NCBI RefSeq assembly: GCF_034653275.1
Contig: NZ_JAYEES010000004.1
Span: forward strand, 1,488,001-1,552,000
Length of the DNA: 64,000 nucleotides
From: Nitrospirillum sp034653275
GTDB lineage: Bacteria; Pseudomonadota; Alphaproteobacteria; Azospirillales; Azospirillaceae
Direction of reading: 5' to 3'
Below are positions 9,806-19,330 of this stretch, piece by piece (the first letter of the stretch is position 1; each line of letters opens with the position of its first letter). A model generated the notes under the pieces. That model was given only the letters and a program-made list of their open reading frames with translations. It searched no databases and was not told the origin of the DNA. Position numbers and translations under genes: made by a program.

Positions 9806-9876
9806 AGTCATCTTCCCCCGAGTCTGTGTGCCGTCGGCCCCCTTATTATAAAGCGGGGGTCCGTGACGGTGGTGTG

Positions 9877-11172
9877 TCAATAATCCTCGATACGGATCAT
9901 CCGCGGGGTTTCCTGAACCGCGTCCAGCCCGCCTATGACGGCCAGGGCGCGCAACATGGCCACTTCTTCCGTATCGTGGGTGGTCAGCACCACCGGAACG
10001 GCCTCACCCGGCGCCCGCCCCCGCTGCAGGAACGACTCCATGGAGACGTTCTGGTCGCGCAGGGCCGCGGCGACGTCGGCGATGACGCCCGGACGGTCGA
10101 CCACCATGAGGCGCACATAATACCGTCCGCGCCGCGCCGACAAGGGGGCAGGAGTCAGGGGTGCCAGTTGGCTGGCGGGTACGGCGAAGGTGGGGGTGCG
10201 GCGACCGATGGCGATATCCACCAGGTCCGCCACCACGGCGGAAGCGGTAGGACCGGCCCCGGCGCCCCGGCCCACCAGCGCCACCTTGTCGGCGAAGTCG
10301 CTGTCGGCGACCACGGCGTTGAACACCCCGTCGGTGGCGGCGATCAGCGAGCCCACCGGCACCATGCAGGGGTTCACCCGCTGCTCGATGCCGTTTTCCG
10401 TCCGGCGCGCGATGCCCAGCAGCTTGATGCGATAGCCCAGCTGCCCGGCGTAGTCGATGTCCAGGGCCGAGATGTGGCGGATGCCCTCGACATGCACGTT
10501 GGCGAAGTCCACCCGCGTGCCGAAGGCGACCGAGGTCAGGATGGCCAGCTTGTGCGCCGCGTCCACGCCGTCGATGTCGAAGCTGGGGTCGGCCTCGGCG
10601 TAGCCCTTGGCCTGGGCCTCGGCCAGGACGTCGCCGAAGTCGCGACCCGTGGTCCGCATCTCGGTCAGGATGTAGTTGCAGGTGCCGTTCAGGATGCCGT
10701 GCACCTCGCGCACCTGGTTGGCGGCCAGGCCTTCGCGCAGGCCCTTGATGACGGGAATGCCGCCGGCCACCGCCGCCTCGAACGCCAGGGTCAGGCCCTG
10801 GGCCTCGGCCTGGGTGGCCAGCGCCGTGCCGTGGTGGGCCAGCAGCGCCTTGTTGGCGGTGACCACATGCTTGCCATGGGCCAGCGCCGTCTCGACGGTG
10901 CGGGCGGCGATGCCGTCCGACCCGCCGATCAGTTCCACCACCACATCGACCTGATCGTCCGCCGCCAGGTCGGCGGCGTTGTCGTGCCAGCGGACGGACG
11001 AGAGGTCGACGCCCCGGTCACGGGCCCGGTCGCGGGCGCTGACGGCCGTGACCACCAGCGGCCGGCCGCTGCGCCGGGCCAGCAGCCCGCCCTGGGTGGT
11101 GAGCACCTTCAGGACCCCGGCGCCGACAGTGCCCAGACCCGCGATGCCCACGCGCAGCGGTGCCGTACCCAT
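9877..11172 (-). CDS. hom: homoserine dehydrogenase
   Basis: NAD(P)-dependent reduction of aspartate semialdehyde to homoserine, the branch point to threonine and methionine. The N-terminal Rossmann motif is VGIAGLGTVGAGV. The catalytic domain has NGTCNYILTEM and GYAEADPSFDIDGVDAAHK. The C-terminal ACT domain (about residues 350-431, RPGVIADVAAALRDQNVSM) is the expected site of threonine feedback. Length 431 residues, the standard monofunctional size. The ATG at 11172 is preceded by AGGGAAGAGAG. It lies 33 nt downstream of alaC on the same strand, so co-transcription is likely. Confidence 0.96.
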   Translation of the reverse strand: MGTAPLRVGIAGLGTVGAGVLKVLTTQGGLLARRSGRPLVVTAVSARDRARDRGVDLSSVRWHDNAADLAADDQVDVVVELIGGSDGIAARTVETALAHGKHVVTANKALLAHHGTALATQAEAQGLTLAFEAAVAGGIPVIKGLREGLAANQVREVHGILNGTCNYILTEMRTTGRDFGDVLAEAQAKGYAEADPSFDIDGVDAAHKLAILTSVAFGTRVDFANVHVEGIRHISALDIDYAGQLGYRIKLLGIARRTENGIEQRVNPCMVPVGSLIAATDGVFNAVVADSDFADKVALVGRGAGAGPTASAVVADLVDIAIGRRTPTFAVPASQLAPLTPAPLSARRGRYYVRLMVVDRPGVIADVAAALRDQNVSMESFLQRGRAPGEAVPVVLTTHDTEEVAMLRALAVIGGLDAVQETPRMIRIEDY

Positions 11173-11205
11173 GCTCTCTTCCCTCTCGACCGTAACCATT
11201 GGACC

Positions 11206-12423
<1,218 letters not shown>

Positions 12424-12627
12424 GGGACGGTCTGTACCGATTTCGGGGTGGATGGGAGGCATGGTGGCCGATGGGGTTGTATCGTCCCGGCCGAAACCGG
12501 GCGACAGCAATTTCCACAGGGCGGGCATCCCGTTTCAAGACATTTGCTTACAAGAACGCCCGCACCCAGCTAATTTTCCGCCCCAATCCTGGCCCACGGC
12601 CCGTGAGGGGCCCCGGGATGTGCCGGA

Positions 12628-13359
12628 TCAGTTCTGGGGGGTCTGGCTGGTGCCGTTGGCGGCGGGGGCACCAGCCTGGCTAGCCGCGGCGCCGGTGGCG
12701 GCACGGGCGGGGGCGGCGGCGGGGGCGGCCACGGGGGCGGCCGGGACGGCATCGGGCACGCGGCCCGGCACGGCGGGCGGCGCGCTGGGCACCACCGGCA
12801 TCTTGCTCTGGCTGGGCGCGGCCTGGGCGCCGGCGGACGGGCCGCCGAACAGCGCGTTGGACGAGGTGGCGCGCTGCACCGACTGTTGGTCGGGGGAGGC
12901 CTGGTATTTGTTCAGGTCCGTGGCGATGGAGCCGGCCGCCGTCCGGTCGGCCAGCAGGGCGTCCATGTCCTTCTGCCGCGTCGCGGGATCGGGCACGTCC
13001 TTAGGCCGTTCCGGCACGGAGGCCAGGTTGGGCCATACGTCGGGCGGCGGCCCCACGCGGCGCACCGGCCGCTCACCCAGCAGCAAGGCCTTGCTGCTGG
13101 CGTCATTGGCCATGGGCTCCGGATCCTCCGGGCCATCATGGAACAAAGCCTGGGGCACCAGCTGACCGGCGCATCCGCCCAAATTCAACCCGGCACCCGC
13201 CAGCACCAGCGCCAGCAGGCCCCGGCCGGCCAGGACGCGCGCGCCCGCGACGGCACCGGCGGCGCCCAGGGGCGCGCCCCGGTGGGGGCGGAAACGGTTG
13301 GGGTGACCTTCCTGGGTGCCTGCACCCGTGGGCCGTGCGTCAGCGTCGGTGAAAATCAT
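12628..13359 (-). CDS. predicted lipoprotein with Ala/Pro-rich tail
   Basis: A 243-residue predicted lipoprotein. A hydrophobic stretch (LLALVLAGAGLNLGGC) ends in a lipobox with Cys near residue 63, which is far from the ATG at 13359, so the true start may be an internal alternative codon. After it come a segment VWPNLASVPERPKDV, resembling the PNLA-x-VP-x-RP signature of some alphaproteobacterial envelope lipoproteins, and a C-terminal third very rich in Ala, Pro and Gly that should be disordered. Function unknown. It is followed by alaC on the same strand after a 204-nt gap. Confidence 0.65.
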   Translation of the reverse strand: MIFTDADARPTGAGTQEGHPNRFRPHRGAPLGAAGAVAGARVLAGRGLLALVLAGAGLNLGGCAGQLVPQALFHDGPEDPEPMANDASSKALLLGERPVRRVGPPPDVWPNLASVPERPKDVPDPATRQKDMDALLADRTAAGSIATDLNKYQASPDQQSVQRATSSNALFGGPSAGAQAAPSQSKMPVVPSAPPAVPGRVPDAVPAAPVAAPAAAPARAATGAAASQAGAPAANGTSQTPQN

Positions 13360-13513
13360 GGCCGGATCGTGTATGAAATCCCCACGGGCCGCAAGCGCCG
13401 TGACCAGCCGTAACCCAGCCTTCTTACGGCGGCGGAACGGCCAGGCAGCGGGCGGGCGCCCCCGCCGGACCCGCGCAGAACACCTCGCGCGGGCGCCGCT
13501 TTCATCAAGGCTG

Positions 13514-13538
13514 CCCCTGGTAATCCCCCCTGGTAATC
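13514..13538 (+). repeat. 12-bp tandem direct repeat upstream of phaC
   Basis: CCCCTGGTAATC occurs at 13514-13525 and again at 13527-13538, 22 nt before the phaC start codon and just ahead of its ribosome site. It could be a double binding site or a recent slip duplication. Confidence 0.5.
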
Positions 13539-13559
13539 GAGGCGAAGGAACAAGAAAGC

Positions 13560-16094
13560 ATGGCCGATACCCCGCCCAAGCGTACCCGGTCCCCGCGTGT
13601 TTCTAAGACTGCCCCCGAAACCGTCCCCCCCGCCCCGACTCAGCCGAAGGCCGCCGCGAAAGCCGCCGTGACCAAGGCGGCAGCGCCCAAGACCCCGGCG
13701 CGCACGGCCGCGCCCAAGCCCGCTGCCGCCAAATCCGCCGTCGCCGAACCGGCCGTAGCCAAGAAGGCCCCGGCAAAGGCAGCGCCGGCGAAGACCGCCG
13801 CCCCGCCCCAGGCGCCCGCCCGCGCGGCCGCGACGAAGACCCCCGCCGGCGCGGCCGCGACGAAGACCAAGGTGGCGCGCGCCGCGCCCATCGCCCCGCC
13901 CGTGCCGGGCGCGCCGCACCTGAAGGCGCATAAGAACCTGACGCGGGAGCCGCTGGCACCCGTACCCGTGGCCGGCGTGACGGCGGAGAAGGCGAAGGCG
14001 GCCCCGGTGGCCGCGAAACAGCCGGCCAAGGCCGCCGCCGCCCCCGCCATGGCCGCCAAGGCGCCGCGCCGCAAGGCCAGCCCCCTGCCGCCCAGCGTGG
14101 TGATGCCGGCCGCCGCCGCGGCGCCCGAAGCGCCGAAGCCGCCCCCCTTCCCGCCGGTCCAGGCGCCCACGGCGGAGGCGCCCAAGGCGGCGGCCAAACC
14201 CGGGGCCAAGGACACGGCCGCCAAGGACACGGCCAGGGATGGGTCGAATGGCGAGGTCCGCCTGCCCGATCCCGTGGAGATGACCCTGGCCATGAACCGC
14301 CTGGCGGAGCAGGCGCAGCGGTTGGTGGCCGATTTCGTGGCCCGCCAGGCGCAGACGCCGGCCGACGGCACCGCCGCGGCCGACCCCATGTCCATTGCCG
14401 CCCCTTTCAGCAGCCTGCCGGCCAACCTGTCCAACCTGGACCCGTTCAACCTGGGCGGCGCCTTCATGGAGATGACGGCCCGGCTGATGGCCGACCCCAA
14501 CCGCCTGTTCGAGGCGCAGCTGGGCCTGTGGCAGGATTACATGTCCCTGTGGCAGCGCACGGCCCAGCGTCTGATGGGCGAGGAGGCCGAGCCGGTCATC
14601 AGCCCGGCCAAGGAGGACAAGCGCTTCAAGGACAAGTCCTGGGAGGAAAGCGCCGTCTTCGACTTCATCAAGCAGTCCTACCTGCTGACCGCCAAGTACG
14701 TGCAGACCGCCGTGCGCGGGGTGGAGGGGCTGGAGGGTAAGACCGCCAAGAAGGTGGACTTCTTCACCCGCCAGTTCGTGGACGCGCTGTCGCCCAGCAA
14801 CTTCCCCCTGACCAATCCCGAGGTGCTGCGCGTCACGCTGGAGACGGGCGGCGACAACCTGCTGAAGGGCCTGGAGAACCTGCTGAGCGACCTGGAGCGC
14901 GGCCGGGGCCAGCTGGCCATCTCCATGACCGACTATTCGGCGTTCGAGGTGGGGCGCAACATCGCCGTCACCCCGGGCAAGGTCGTCTTTCAGAACGACC
15001 TGATGCAGCTGATCCAATACGCGCCGCTGACGGAGACGGTGCACAAGACGCCGCTGCTGATCATCCCGCCCTGGATCAACAAGTTCTACATCCTGGACCT
15101 GAAGCCGGCCAATTCATTGATCCGCTGGCTGACGGAGCAGGGGCACACCGTCTTCGTCATCTCCTGGGTCAATCCCAACGAGAAGCTGGCCGCCAAGGAT
15201 TTCGAGGACTACATGGTCGAGGGGCCGCTGGCCGCCCTGGACGCCATCAAGGATGCCACGGGCGAGGAAGGCGTGAATGCCATCGGCTATTGCATCGGCG
15301 GCACCCTGCTGTCGGGCACCCTGGCCTATATGGCGGCCAAGAAGGACGCGCGCATCAAGAGTGCCATGTACCTGGTGACCCTGACCGATTTCACCGACGT
15401 GGGCGAGCTGTCGGTGTTCATCGACGAGGAACAGCTGGGCGCGCTGGAGTCCCGCATGAAAAGCCGGGGCTACCTGGACGGCCAGTCCATGGCCACCACC
15501 TTCAACATGTTGCGCTCGAACGACCTGATCTGGTCCTTCGTGGTCAACAACTATCTGCTGGGCAAGGACCCCTTCCCCTTCGACCTGCTGTACTGGAATT
15601 CCGACAGCACCCGCATGCCGCCGGCCATGCACAGCTTCTACCTGCGCAACATGTACCAGAAGAACCTGCTGGTGCGGCCGGGCGGCATCACCCTGAAGGG
15701 CGTGCCCATCGACCTGCGCACCATCAAGACGCCCACCTTCATGCTGTCCACCCGCGAGGATCACATCGCGCCGTGGAAAAGCACCTATGCCGCCACCCAG
15801 CTGTACGGCGGGCCGGTGAAGTTCGTGCTGGCGGCCTCCGGCCACATCGCCGGCGTGGTCAACCCGCCGGCGGCCAACAAGTACAGCCACTTCCTGAACG
15901 ACGCCCTGCCGGCCACGCCGGACGAGTGGCTGGCCGGCACCACCCAGGTGCCCGGCAGCTGGTGGCCCGTCTACGCCGACTGGCTGAAGCCGTACGCCGG
16001 CCCGCAAGTGCCGGCCCGCACGCCCGGCGAGGGCAAGCTGAAGGTTATCGAGGATGCCCCCGGCACCTATGTGAAGGTGCGGGTGGTGGAGTGA
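13560..16094 (+). CDS. phaC: class I poly(3-hydroxyalkanoate) synthase with long N-terminal extension
   Basis: Polymerises 3-hydroxyacyl-CoA into storage polyester at the granule surface. The synthase part (about residue 235 onward) has the PhaC N-terminal domain and alpha/beta-hydrolase core with catalytic Cys578 in GYCIGG, Asp734 in STREDHIAPW and His762 in ASGHIAGVVNPP. At 844 residues it is about 200-290 longer than usual class I enzymes. The excess is an N-terminal region (residues 1 to about 230) of Ala/Lys/Pro repeats resembling PhaF-like or histone H1-like tails. AAGGA lies about 10 nt before the ATG. No other pha gene is nearby; a hairpin terminator candidate follows. Confidence 0.95.
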   Translation: MADTPPKRTRSPRVSKTAPETVPPAPTQPKAAAKAAVTKAAAPKTPARTAAPKPAAAKSAVAEPAVAKKAPAKAAPAKTAAPPQAPARAAATKTPAGAAATKTKVARAAPIAPPVPGAPHLKAHKNLTREPLAPVPVAGVTAEKAKAAPVAAKQPAKAAAAPAMAAKAPRRKASPLPPSVVMPAAAAAPEAPKPPPFPPVQAPTAEAPKAAAKPGAKDTAAKDTARDGSNGEVRLPDPVEMTLAMNRLAEQAQRLVADFVARQAQTPADGTAAADPMSIAAPFSSLPANLSNLDPFNLGGAFMEMTARLMADPNRLFEAQLGLWQDYMSLWQRTAQRLMGEEAEPVISPAKEDKRFKDKSWEESAVFDFIKQSYLLTAKYVQTAVRGVEGLEGKTAKKVDFFTRQFVDALSPSNFPLTNPEVLRVTLETGGDNLLKGLENLLSDLERGRGQLAISMTDYSAFEVGRNIAVTPGKVVFQNDLMQLIQYAPLTETVHKTPLLIIPPWINKFYILDLKPANSLIRWLTEQGHTVFVISWVNPNEKLAAKDFEDYMVEGPLAALDAIKDATGEEGVNAIGYCIGGTLLSGTLAYMAAKKDARIKSAMYLVTLTDFTDVGELSVFIDEEQLGALESRMKSRGYLDGQSMATTFNMLRSNDLIWSFVVNNYLLGKDPFPFDLLYWNSDSTRMPPAMHSFYLRNMYQKNLLVRPGGITLKGVPIDLRTIKTPTFMLSTREDHIAPWKSTYAATQLYGGPVKFVLAASGHIAGVVNPPAANKYSHFLNDALPATPDEWLAGTTQVPGSWWPVYADWLKPYAGPQVPARTPGEGKLKVIEDAPGTYVKVRVVE

Positions 16095-16117
16095 TCCGCG
16101 CTAGTAATCCGGACCGC

Positions 16118-16146
16118 CGGCACGGGGACTGAAAATCCCCGTGCCG
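16118..16146 (+). terminator. terminator-like hairpin after phaC
   Basis: A perfect 11-bp stem, CGGCACGGGGA (16118-16128) with TCCCCGTGCCG (16136-16146), and a 7-nt loop CTGAAAA, starting 24 nt after the phaC stop. No T-run follows, so it may work as a processing or weak terminator hairpin. Confidence 0.6.
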
Positions 16147-16216
16147 TATCTGGCGTGACGTATCCCATCCGCCGTTCTCGCGAGGCCCTTGCCCGTCAGT
16201 CCATAAGACCGAGTAT

Positions 16217-17206
16217 TTAGGGGGCCGATGCCGGGAACACAGGAATTGTGCCGAAGCTCAGTGAGTCATGCGCCGGAACAAGATGCACCTGCGGGAATTT
16301 CTCGCGGATGGCCCTAACGAGAGCAATATCCCTATGCATCTCGATGGCGTTCTCACCGATCAGCCAGCGAAGCAGCCAGGGCTTTTCCGCGGGGATCTCG
16401 ATCCCCTCCATTTGAAACACCAGATCCCCAACCAGGGCGTATCGATCCCCCGAAGGCAAACTCACGAATACAATAACGGAATCCGGCGTGTGAGCGGAAG
16501 CCGGGACGATAACCACGGACCCGTCTCCAAAGAGGTCATGGCTCCGCGGAAATCCAAGATATGGCCCGCCATCGAATTCATATGACTTATAGTTTATGTC
16601 GCGAAAACTGTTGATCACTTCGGAACCCTTGGGTTTGGAATTGATCCAGTGCCTTCCCGCCGCGGTTTCCATTACCGGGACGCCGTGAAAGTCATCGACG
16701 CCGCTGATATGATCCCAATGACTGTGGGTGGGTATGATCGCGGCGATATCGCCAGGATGGACGCCGCCGGCGGCCAACTGATCGATGGCCGGAAGGCCCT
16801 TGATTTGTGGCGTCCGCTGCATCGGGGGGATCAGGCGCATGTGGTCATCGATGTTCCTACCAAAGCCCGTGTCTATCAACAGATCCCCCTTGGGATGCCG
16901 GACGAGGATCGCCGTCGCCGCGAGGTGGCGCACGTCGGACCATGAGCCGCCGCGATAGGTCAGGGCGGCCGGGCTGCCGTAGGTTCCGGTGGGAAGCGCG
17001 CTGATGGACATGCCGGCCGGGGGTGACGCGGGCGGCAGGTCGCCGACGTCAACGGCCGGAAGATCAAGCTTTGCGGGAATGAACGTCAGAGCCAAGCCGG
17101 CGACCGCAACAAGGGTCGCCGTCCCGAGCCCGGCGAGGACCCACATGGCGGCCTTGATGGCCCTCATCTTCGCGACGGCCTTCAACCGGCCGGAGAGGCT
17201 AGCCAT
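16217..17206 (-). CDS. membrane-anchored or exported MBL-fold metallo-hydrolase
   Basis: Metallo-beta-lactamase-fold hydrolase, 329 residues. The metal motif is THSHWDH, with further ligands expected in VPASAHTPDS and LVGDLVF. The N-terminus has a positively charged segment then a hydrophobic stretch (WVLAGLGTATLVAVAGLAL), a signal anchor or signal peptide placing the enzyme in the periplasm. Substrate unknown; similar proteins are lactonases and related hydrolases. It is divergent from a TetR regulator, with two palindromes between them, so regulation by that TetR protein is likely. Confidence 0.82.
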   Translation of the reverse strand: MASLSGRLKAVAKMRAIKAAMWVLAGLGTATLVAVAGLALTFIPAKLDLPAVDVGDLPPASPPAGMSISALPTGTYGSPAALTYRGGSWSDVRHLAATAILVRHPKGDLLIDTGFGRNIDDHMRLIPPMQRTPQIKGLPAIDQLAAGGVHPGDIAAIIPTHSHWDHISGVDDFHGVPVMETAAGRHWINSKPKGSEVINSFRDINYKSYEFDGGPYLGFPRSHDLFGDGSVVIVPASAHTPDSVIVFVSLPSGDRYALVGDLVFQMEGIEIPAEKPWLLRWLIGENAIEMHRDIALVRAIREKFPQVHLVPAHDSLSFGTIPVFPASAP

Positions 17207-17262
17207 TGTTCATTTCACCTTTCTCACAGATGGGCATTAGGCCCCGTCACGGCTTTGATGCC

Positions 17263-17287
17263 ATGATAATGGCCGTTCTCTTATCAT
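17263..17287. promoter_or_regulatory. operator candidate 1 between metallo-hydrolase and tetR genes
   Basis: Perfect 7-bp inverted repeat ATGATAA (17263-17269) and TTATCAT (17281-17287) with an 11-nt spacer, in the 125-bp divergent promoter region. Confidence 0.5.
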
Positions 17288-17293
17288 CAAACG

Positions 17294-17317
17294 ATACGAT
17301 AATATCCACTATCGTAT
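17294..17317. promoter_or_regulatory. operator candidate 2 between metallo-hydrolase and tetR genes
   Basis: Perfect 8-bp inverted repeat ATACGATA (17294-17301) and TATCGTAT (17310-17317) with an 8-nt spacer, ending 14 nt before the earliest possible start of the TetR gene. Size and location fit a TetR-family operator; autoregulation is inferred. Confidence 0.6.
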
Positions 17318-17331
17318 GGAGTCAATGAGCG

Positions 17332-17964
17332 TTGAAAGACTGGGCAGCGGATCATCCCAAGGCGAAACTGATGGCTCGCAAACGAGCCGCGATCGTTGAC
17401 GCGGCCCGCGAGGCGTTCCTTCGGGACGGCTATGGCGGGGCGAGCATGGAGAGGATCGCCAAAGACGCCGGGGTCTCGATCATGACCCTCTACCGCCACG
17501 CCGAGGGGAAGGATGACCTATTCTCAGCGGTGATTGCGCAGGCTTGCCATCCGGCGGATCAAGCCGAACAGGCGCGAATCCAGGAGTCCCTGCAAAGACC
17601 GCTGCCGGAAATCCTGATTTTCATCGGTGTGATGTTTCAAGAGCGGATCGCCAGCCCGGCAACGACAACCTTGTTCCGGACGGTCATGGTTGAAACCATG
17701 CGCTTCCCCCACCTGGCGGATATCGCCTATCGCGGCCTGATCGAAGCGCATGAGGACTCTCTCGACGCCTTTCTTGGCCAGAGGGTCGAGGCTGCGACCC
17801 TTGATCCAGGGCAGCGCCGAAAGCTCTGTGCCGCCTTCCTCGATCGCCTGGTGGGCCTCGATAGCTTCCGTGTGCTTCTGGGGCTTGAGGGGGCGACCGA
17901 CGCCGAGCGGCTGGACCGCGCCACGTCAGCCACCGCCGAATTGATCTCCGCGTTGCCCGCCTGA
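17332..17964 (+). CDS. TetR/AcrR family transcriptional regulator
   Basis: TetR-type repressor, 210 residues from a TTG at 17332 or 197 from an ATG at 17371. Both have plausible ribosome sites (GGAG before TTG, AAGG before ATG). The N-terminal helix-turn-helix is clear: RAAIVDAAREAFLRDGYGGASMERIAKDAGVS, with recognition helix IMTLYRHAEGKDDLFSAV (described in pieces, about residues 17-65). The C-terminal ligand domain is not specific. It is divergent from the MBL-fold hydrolase and separated by two palindromes, so it probably represses itself and the hydrolase. Confidence 0.88.
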   Translation: MKDWAADHPKAKLMARKRAAIVDAAREAFLRDGYGGASMERIAKDAGVSIMTLYRHAEGKDDLFSAVIAQACHPADQAEQARIQESLQRPLPEILIFIGVMFQERIASPATTTLFRTVMVETMRFPHLADIAYRGLIEAHEDSLDAFLGQRVEAATLDPGQRRKLCAAFLDRLVGLDSFRVLLGLEGATDAERLDRATSATAELISALPA

Positions 17965-17968
17965 CAAG

Positions 17969-18003
17969 CGGCGGGCGCTGACCCGATCACGGGCCGCCCG
18001 CCG
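17969..18003. terminator. bidirectional hairpin between convergent genes
   Basis: Perfect 9-bp stem CGGCGGGCG (17969-17977) with CGCCCGCCG (17995-18003); the 17-nt loop holds a further 4-bp stem CCCG/CGGG. It lies between the convergent tetR and CGNR genes. No T-run. Confidence 0.5.
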
Positions 18004-18046
18004 GACGATCAGGTTGCCCCCGACCATCGATCCCTGGGACCGGATC

Positions 18047-18655
18047 CTAAACCGCGGAGGAACCCTCGCGCTTGCGCCGGCGGAATTCGGCCACCTTGGC
18101 CTTGGTGCCGCAGCCTTTCATGGAGCACCAGCGGCGGTCACCGGCGCGGGACGTGTCGACGAAGAACAGGGTGCAGGTGGGCGACTGGCATTGCCGGATG
18201 GGCGCCCCGCCGCCGAACAGATGCACCGCGTGGCGCGCCACCGTGGCGATGAAGGCCGTCATGGGGCCCGAGAGGCGCACGCCCCCCACCTGGGAGAGGG
18301 CGGGTGTCGCCGCCGGCAGGGCGGCCACCTGGTTCAGCACATCCAACGCCGAATCGAGGCTGCCGCCGGGCGGGCCGCTGCCGCCATGGCGGTGGACGGC
18401 CAGATCGTAGATGGCCTCACGCAAGCGCCGCGCCAGCGCCAGATCCTCTTCGTCAGCCGGCGGGGCCGCGTCGGTCAGGCCCGCCGCCACCATCCAGCGC
18501 CGCACATCCTCCGGCGTCGCCAGCAGTTCCCGCGGTGCTGGCTTCAGCCGTGCCTGCAAGGTGGCTGGGAGGTCGATGGCCGGGCAGCCGCCCCGGAAGC
18601 GGAAGCCGTCGCGTTCCTCCGCCAAGGCAGCATGGTGATGGTCGTCATGTCGCAT
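18047..18655 (-). CDS. CGNR zinc-finger / ABATE domain protein
   Basis: A 202-residue protein with the two-domain layout of the ABATE-CGNR family: an N-terminal ABATE domain (about residues 10-140, with DEEDLALARRLREAIYDLA) and a C-terminal zinc finger with the Cys pairs CQSPTCTLFF and WCSMKGCGTKAKV. The usual CGNR motif reads CGTK here, but the four cysteines are kept. The family is thought to bind nucleic acid and regulate stress genes. The start codon at 18655 overlaps a palindromic operator candidate shared with the divergent lipocalin-like gene, so the protein may control both genes. Confidence 0.83.
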   Translation of the reverse strand: MRHDDHHHAALAEERDGFRFRGGCPAIDLPATLQARLKPAPRELLATPEDVRRWMVAAGLTDAAPPADEEDLALARRLREAIYDLAVHRHGGSGPPGGSLDSALDVLNQVAALPAATPALSQVGGVRLSGPMTAFIATVARHAVHLFGGGAPIRQCQSPTCTLFFVDTSRAGDRRWCSMKGCGTKAKVAEFRRRKREGSSAV

Positions 18656-18677
18656 GTAACCGAATTGACAGGTTTCA
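18655..18677. promoter_or_regulatory. operator candidate A between CGNR and lipocalin-like genes
   Basis: A 23-bp imperfect palindrome with arms TGTAACC and GGTTTCA. Read on the minus strand it matches operator B at both arms (TGAAACCTG at one end, GGTTACA at the other). It overlaps the start codon of the CGNR gene, so a bound protein would block that gene. Confidence 0.62.
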
Positions 18678-18702
18678 CGCCTCGTGACAACCATCGCGCC
18701 AC

Positions 18703-18725
18703 TGAAACCTGATAGACAGGTTACA
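18703..18725. promoter_or_regulatory. operator candidate B between CGNR and lipocalin-like genes
   Basis: A 23-bp palindrome with arms TGAAACCTG and CAGGTTACA (one mismatch across 9 bp; the inner AACCTG/CAGGTT is perfect) and a 5-nt centre. It ends 18 nt before the start of the lipocalin-like gene. Its centre is 48 bp from that of operator A. Confidence 0.65.
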
Positions 18726-18743
18726 CAAGCGAGGAACCATCCC

Positions 18744-19241
18744 ATGCGTTGCGACAAGATGCTGCCCGTCCTGGCCCTGCTGGCCGCCTCCGTGGGTTCC
18801 GCCCGGGCCGCCGACCTGGCTTCGCTGGAGGGCACCTGGGTGATGGACGCCGCCTATGAGATTCATGCCGACGGCAGCCGCACGACCAACTATGGCGAGC
18901 ACCCGCTGGGCCTGCTGACCGTCGATTCGGCCGGGCGCTACAACATGCAGATTTTCAAGGTGGGCCGGCCCGCCTTCGCCAGCGGCGTGAAGGCCCAGGG
19001 CACGGCGGAGGAGTATCGGCAGGCCGTCCTGGGCTCCAGCACCCACTTCGGCACCGTCCATATCGACCGGGAACACCACCAGCTGGTGTTCGACGTGCAG
19101 GCGGCGTCGTTCCCAAATTGGGAAGGCAAGCGCCAGGTGCGCGACTACACCTATGACGGCGGGCTGCTGAGCTATGGCGTGCCGGCCAGCGCCTCGGGCG
19201 ACGGCACGGTGGCCTATTCCGTGTGGCGCAAGGCGTCGTGA
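18744..19241 (+). CDS. secreted lipocalin-like domain protein
   Basis: A 165-residue protein with a signal peptide (cut probably after SVGSARA, residue 22) and a small beta-barrel domain typical of lipocalin-like (Lipocalin_5) proteins: LEGTWVMDAAYEI, then LLTVDSAGRYNMQIFK and a C-terminal GTVAYSVWRK. GAGGA lies 8 nt before the ATG. It is divergent from the CGNR gene with a shared pair of operators. Ligand unknown. Confidence 0.8.
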   Translation: MRCDKMLPVLALLAASVGSARAADLASLEGTWVMDAAYEIHADGSRTTNYGEHPLGLLTVDSAGRYNMQIFKVGRPAFASGVKAQGTAEEYRQAVLGSSTHFGTVHIDREHHQLVFDVQAASFPNWEGKRQVRDYTYDGGLLSYGVPASASGDGTVAYSVWRKAS

Positions 19242-19330
19242 CCGCTGGCCGCACGATAGGTGGCCGCATGACAGCGCGCCACCCGCGCCCGGCCTTGTGA
19301 AGCCATTCCGAGTCGCTTACAACAGGCCCC

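Noticed and set aside
13514..13538. CRISPR-like or VNTR array upstream of phaC
   Set aside because: Only two copies of a 12-bp unit, with no spacers of regular length.
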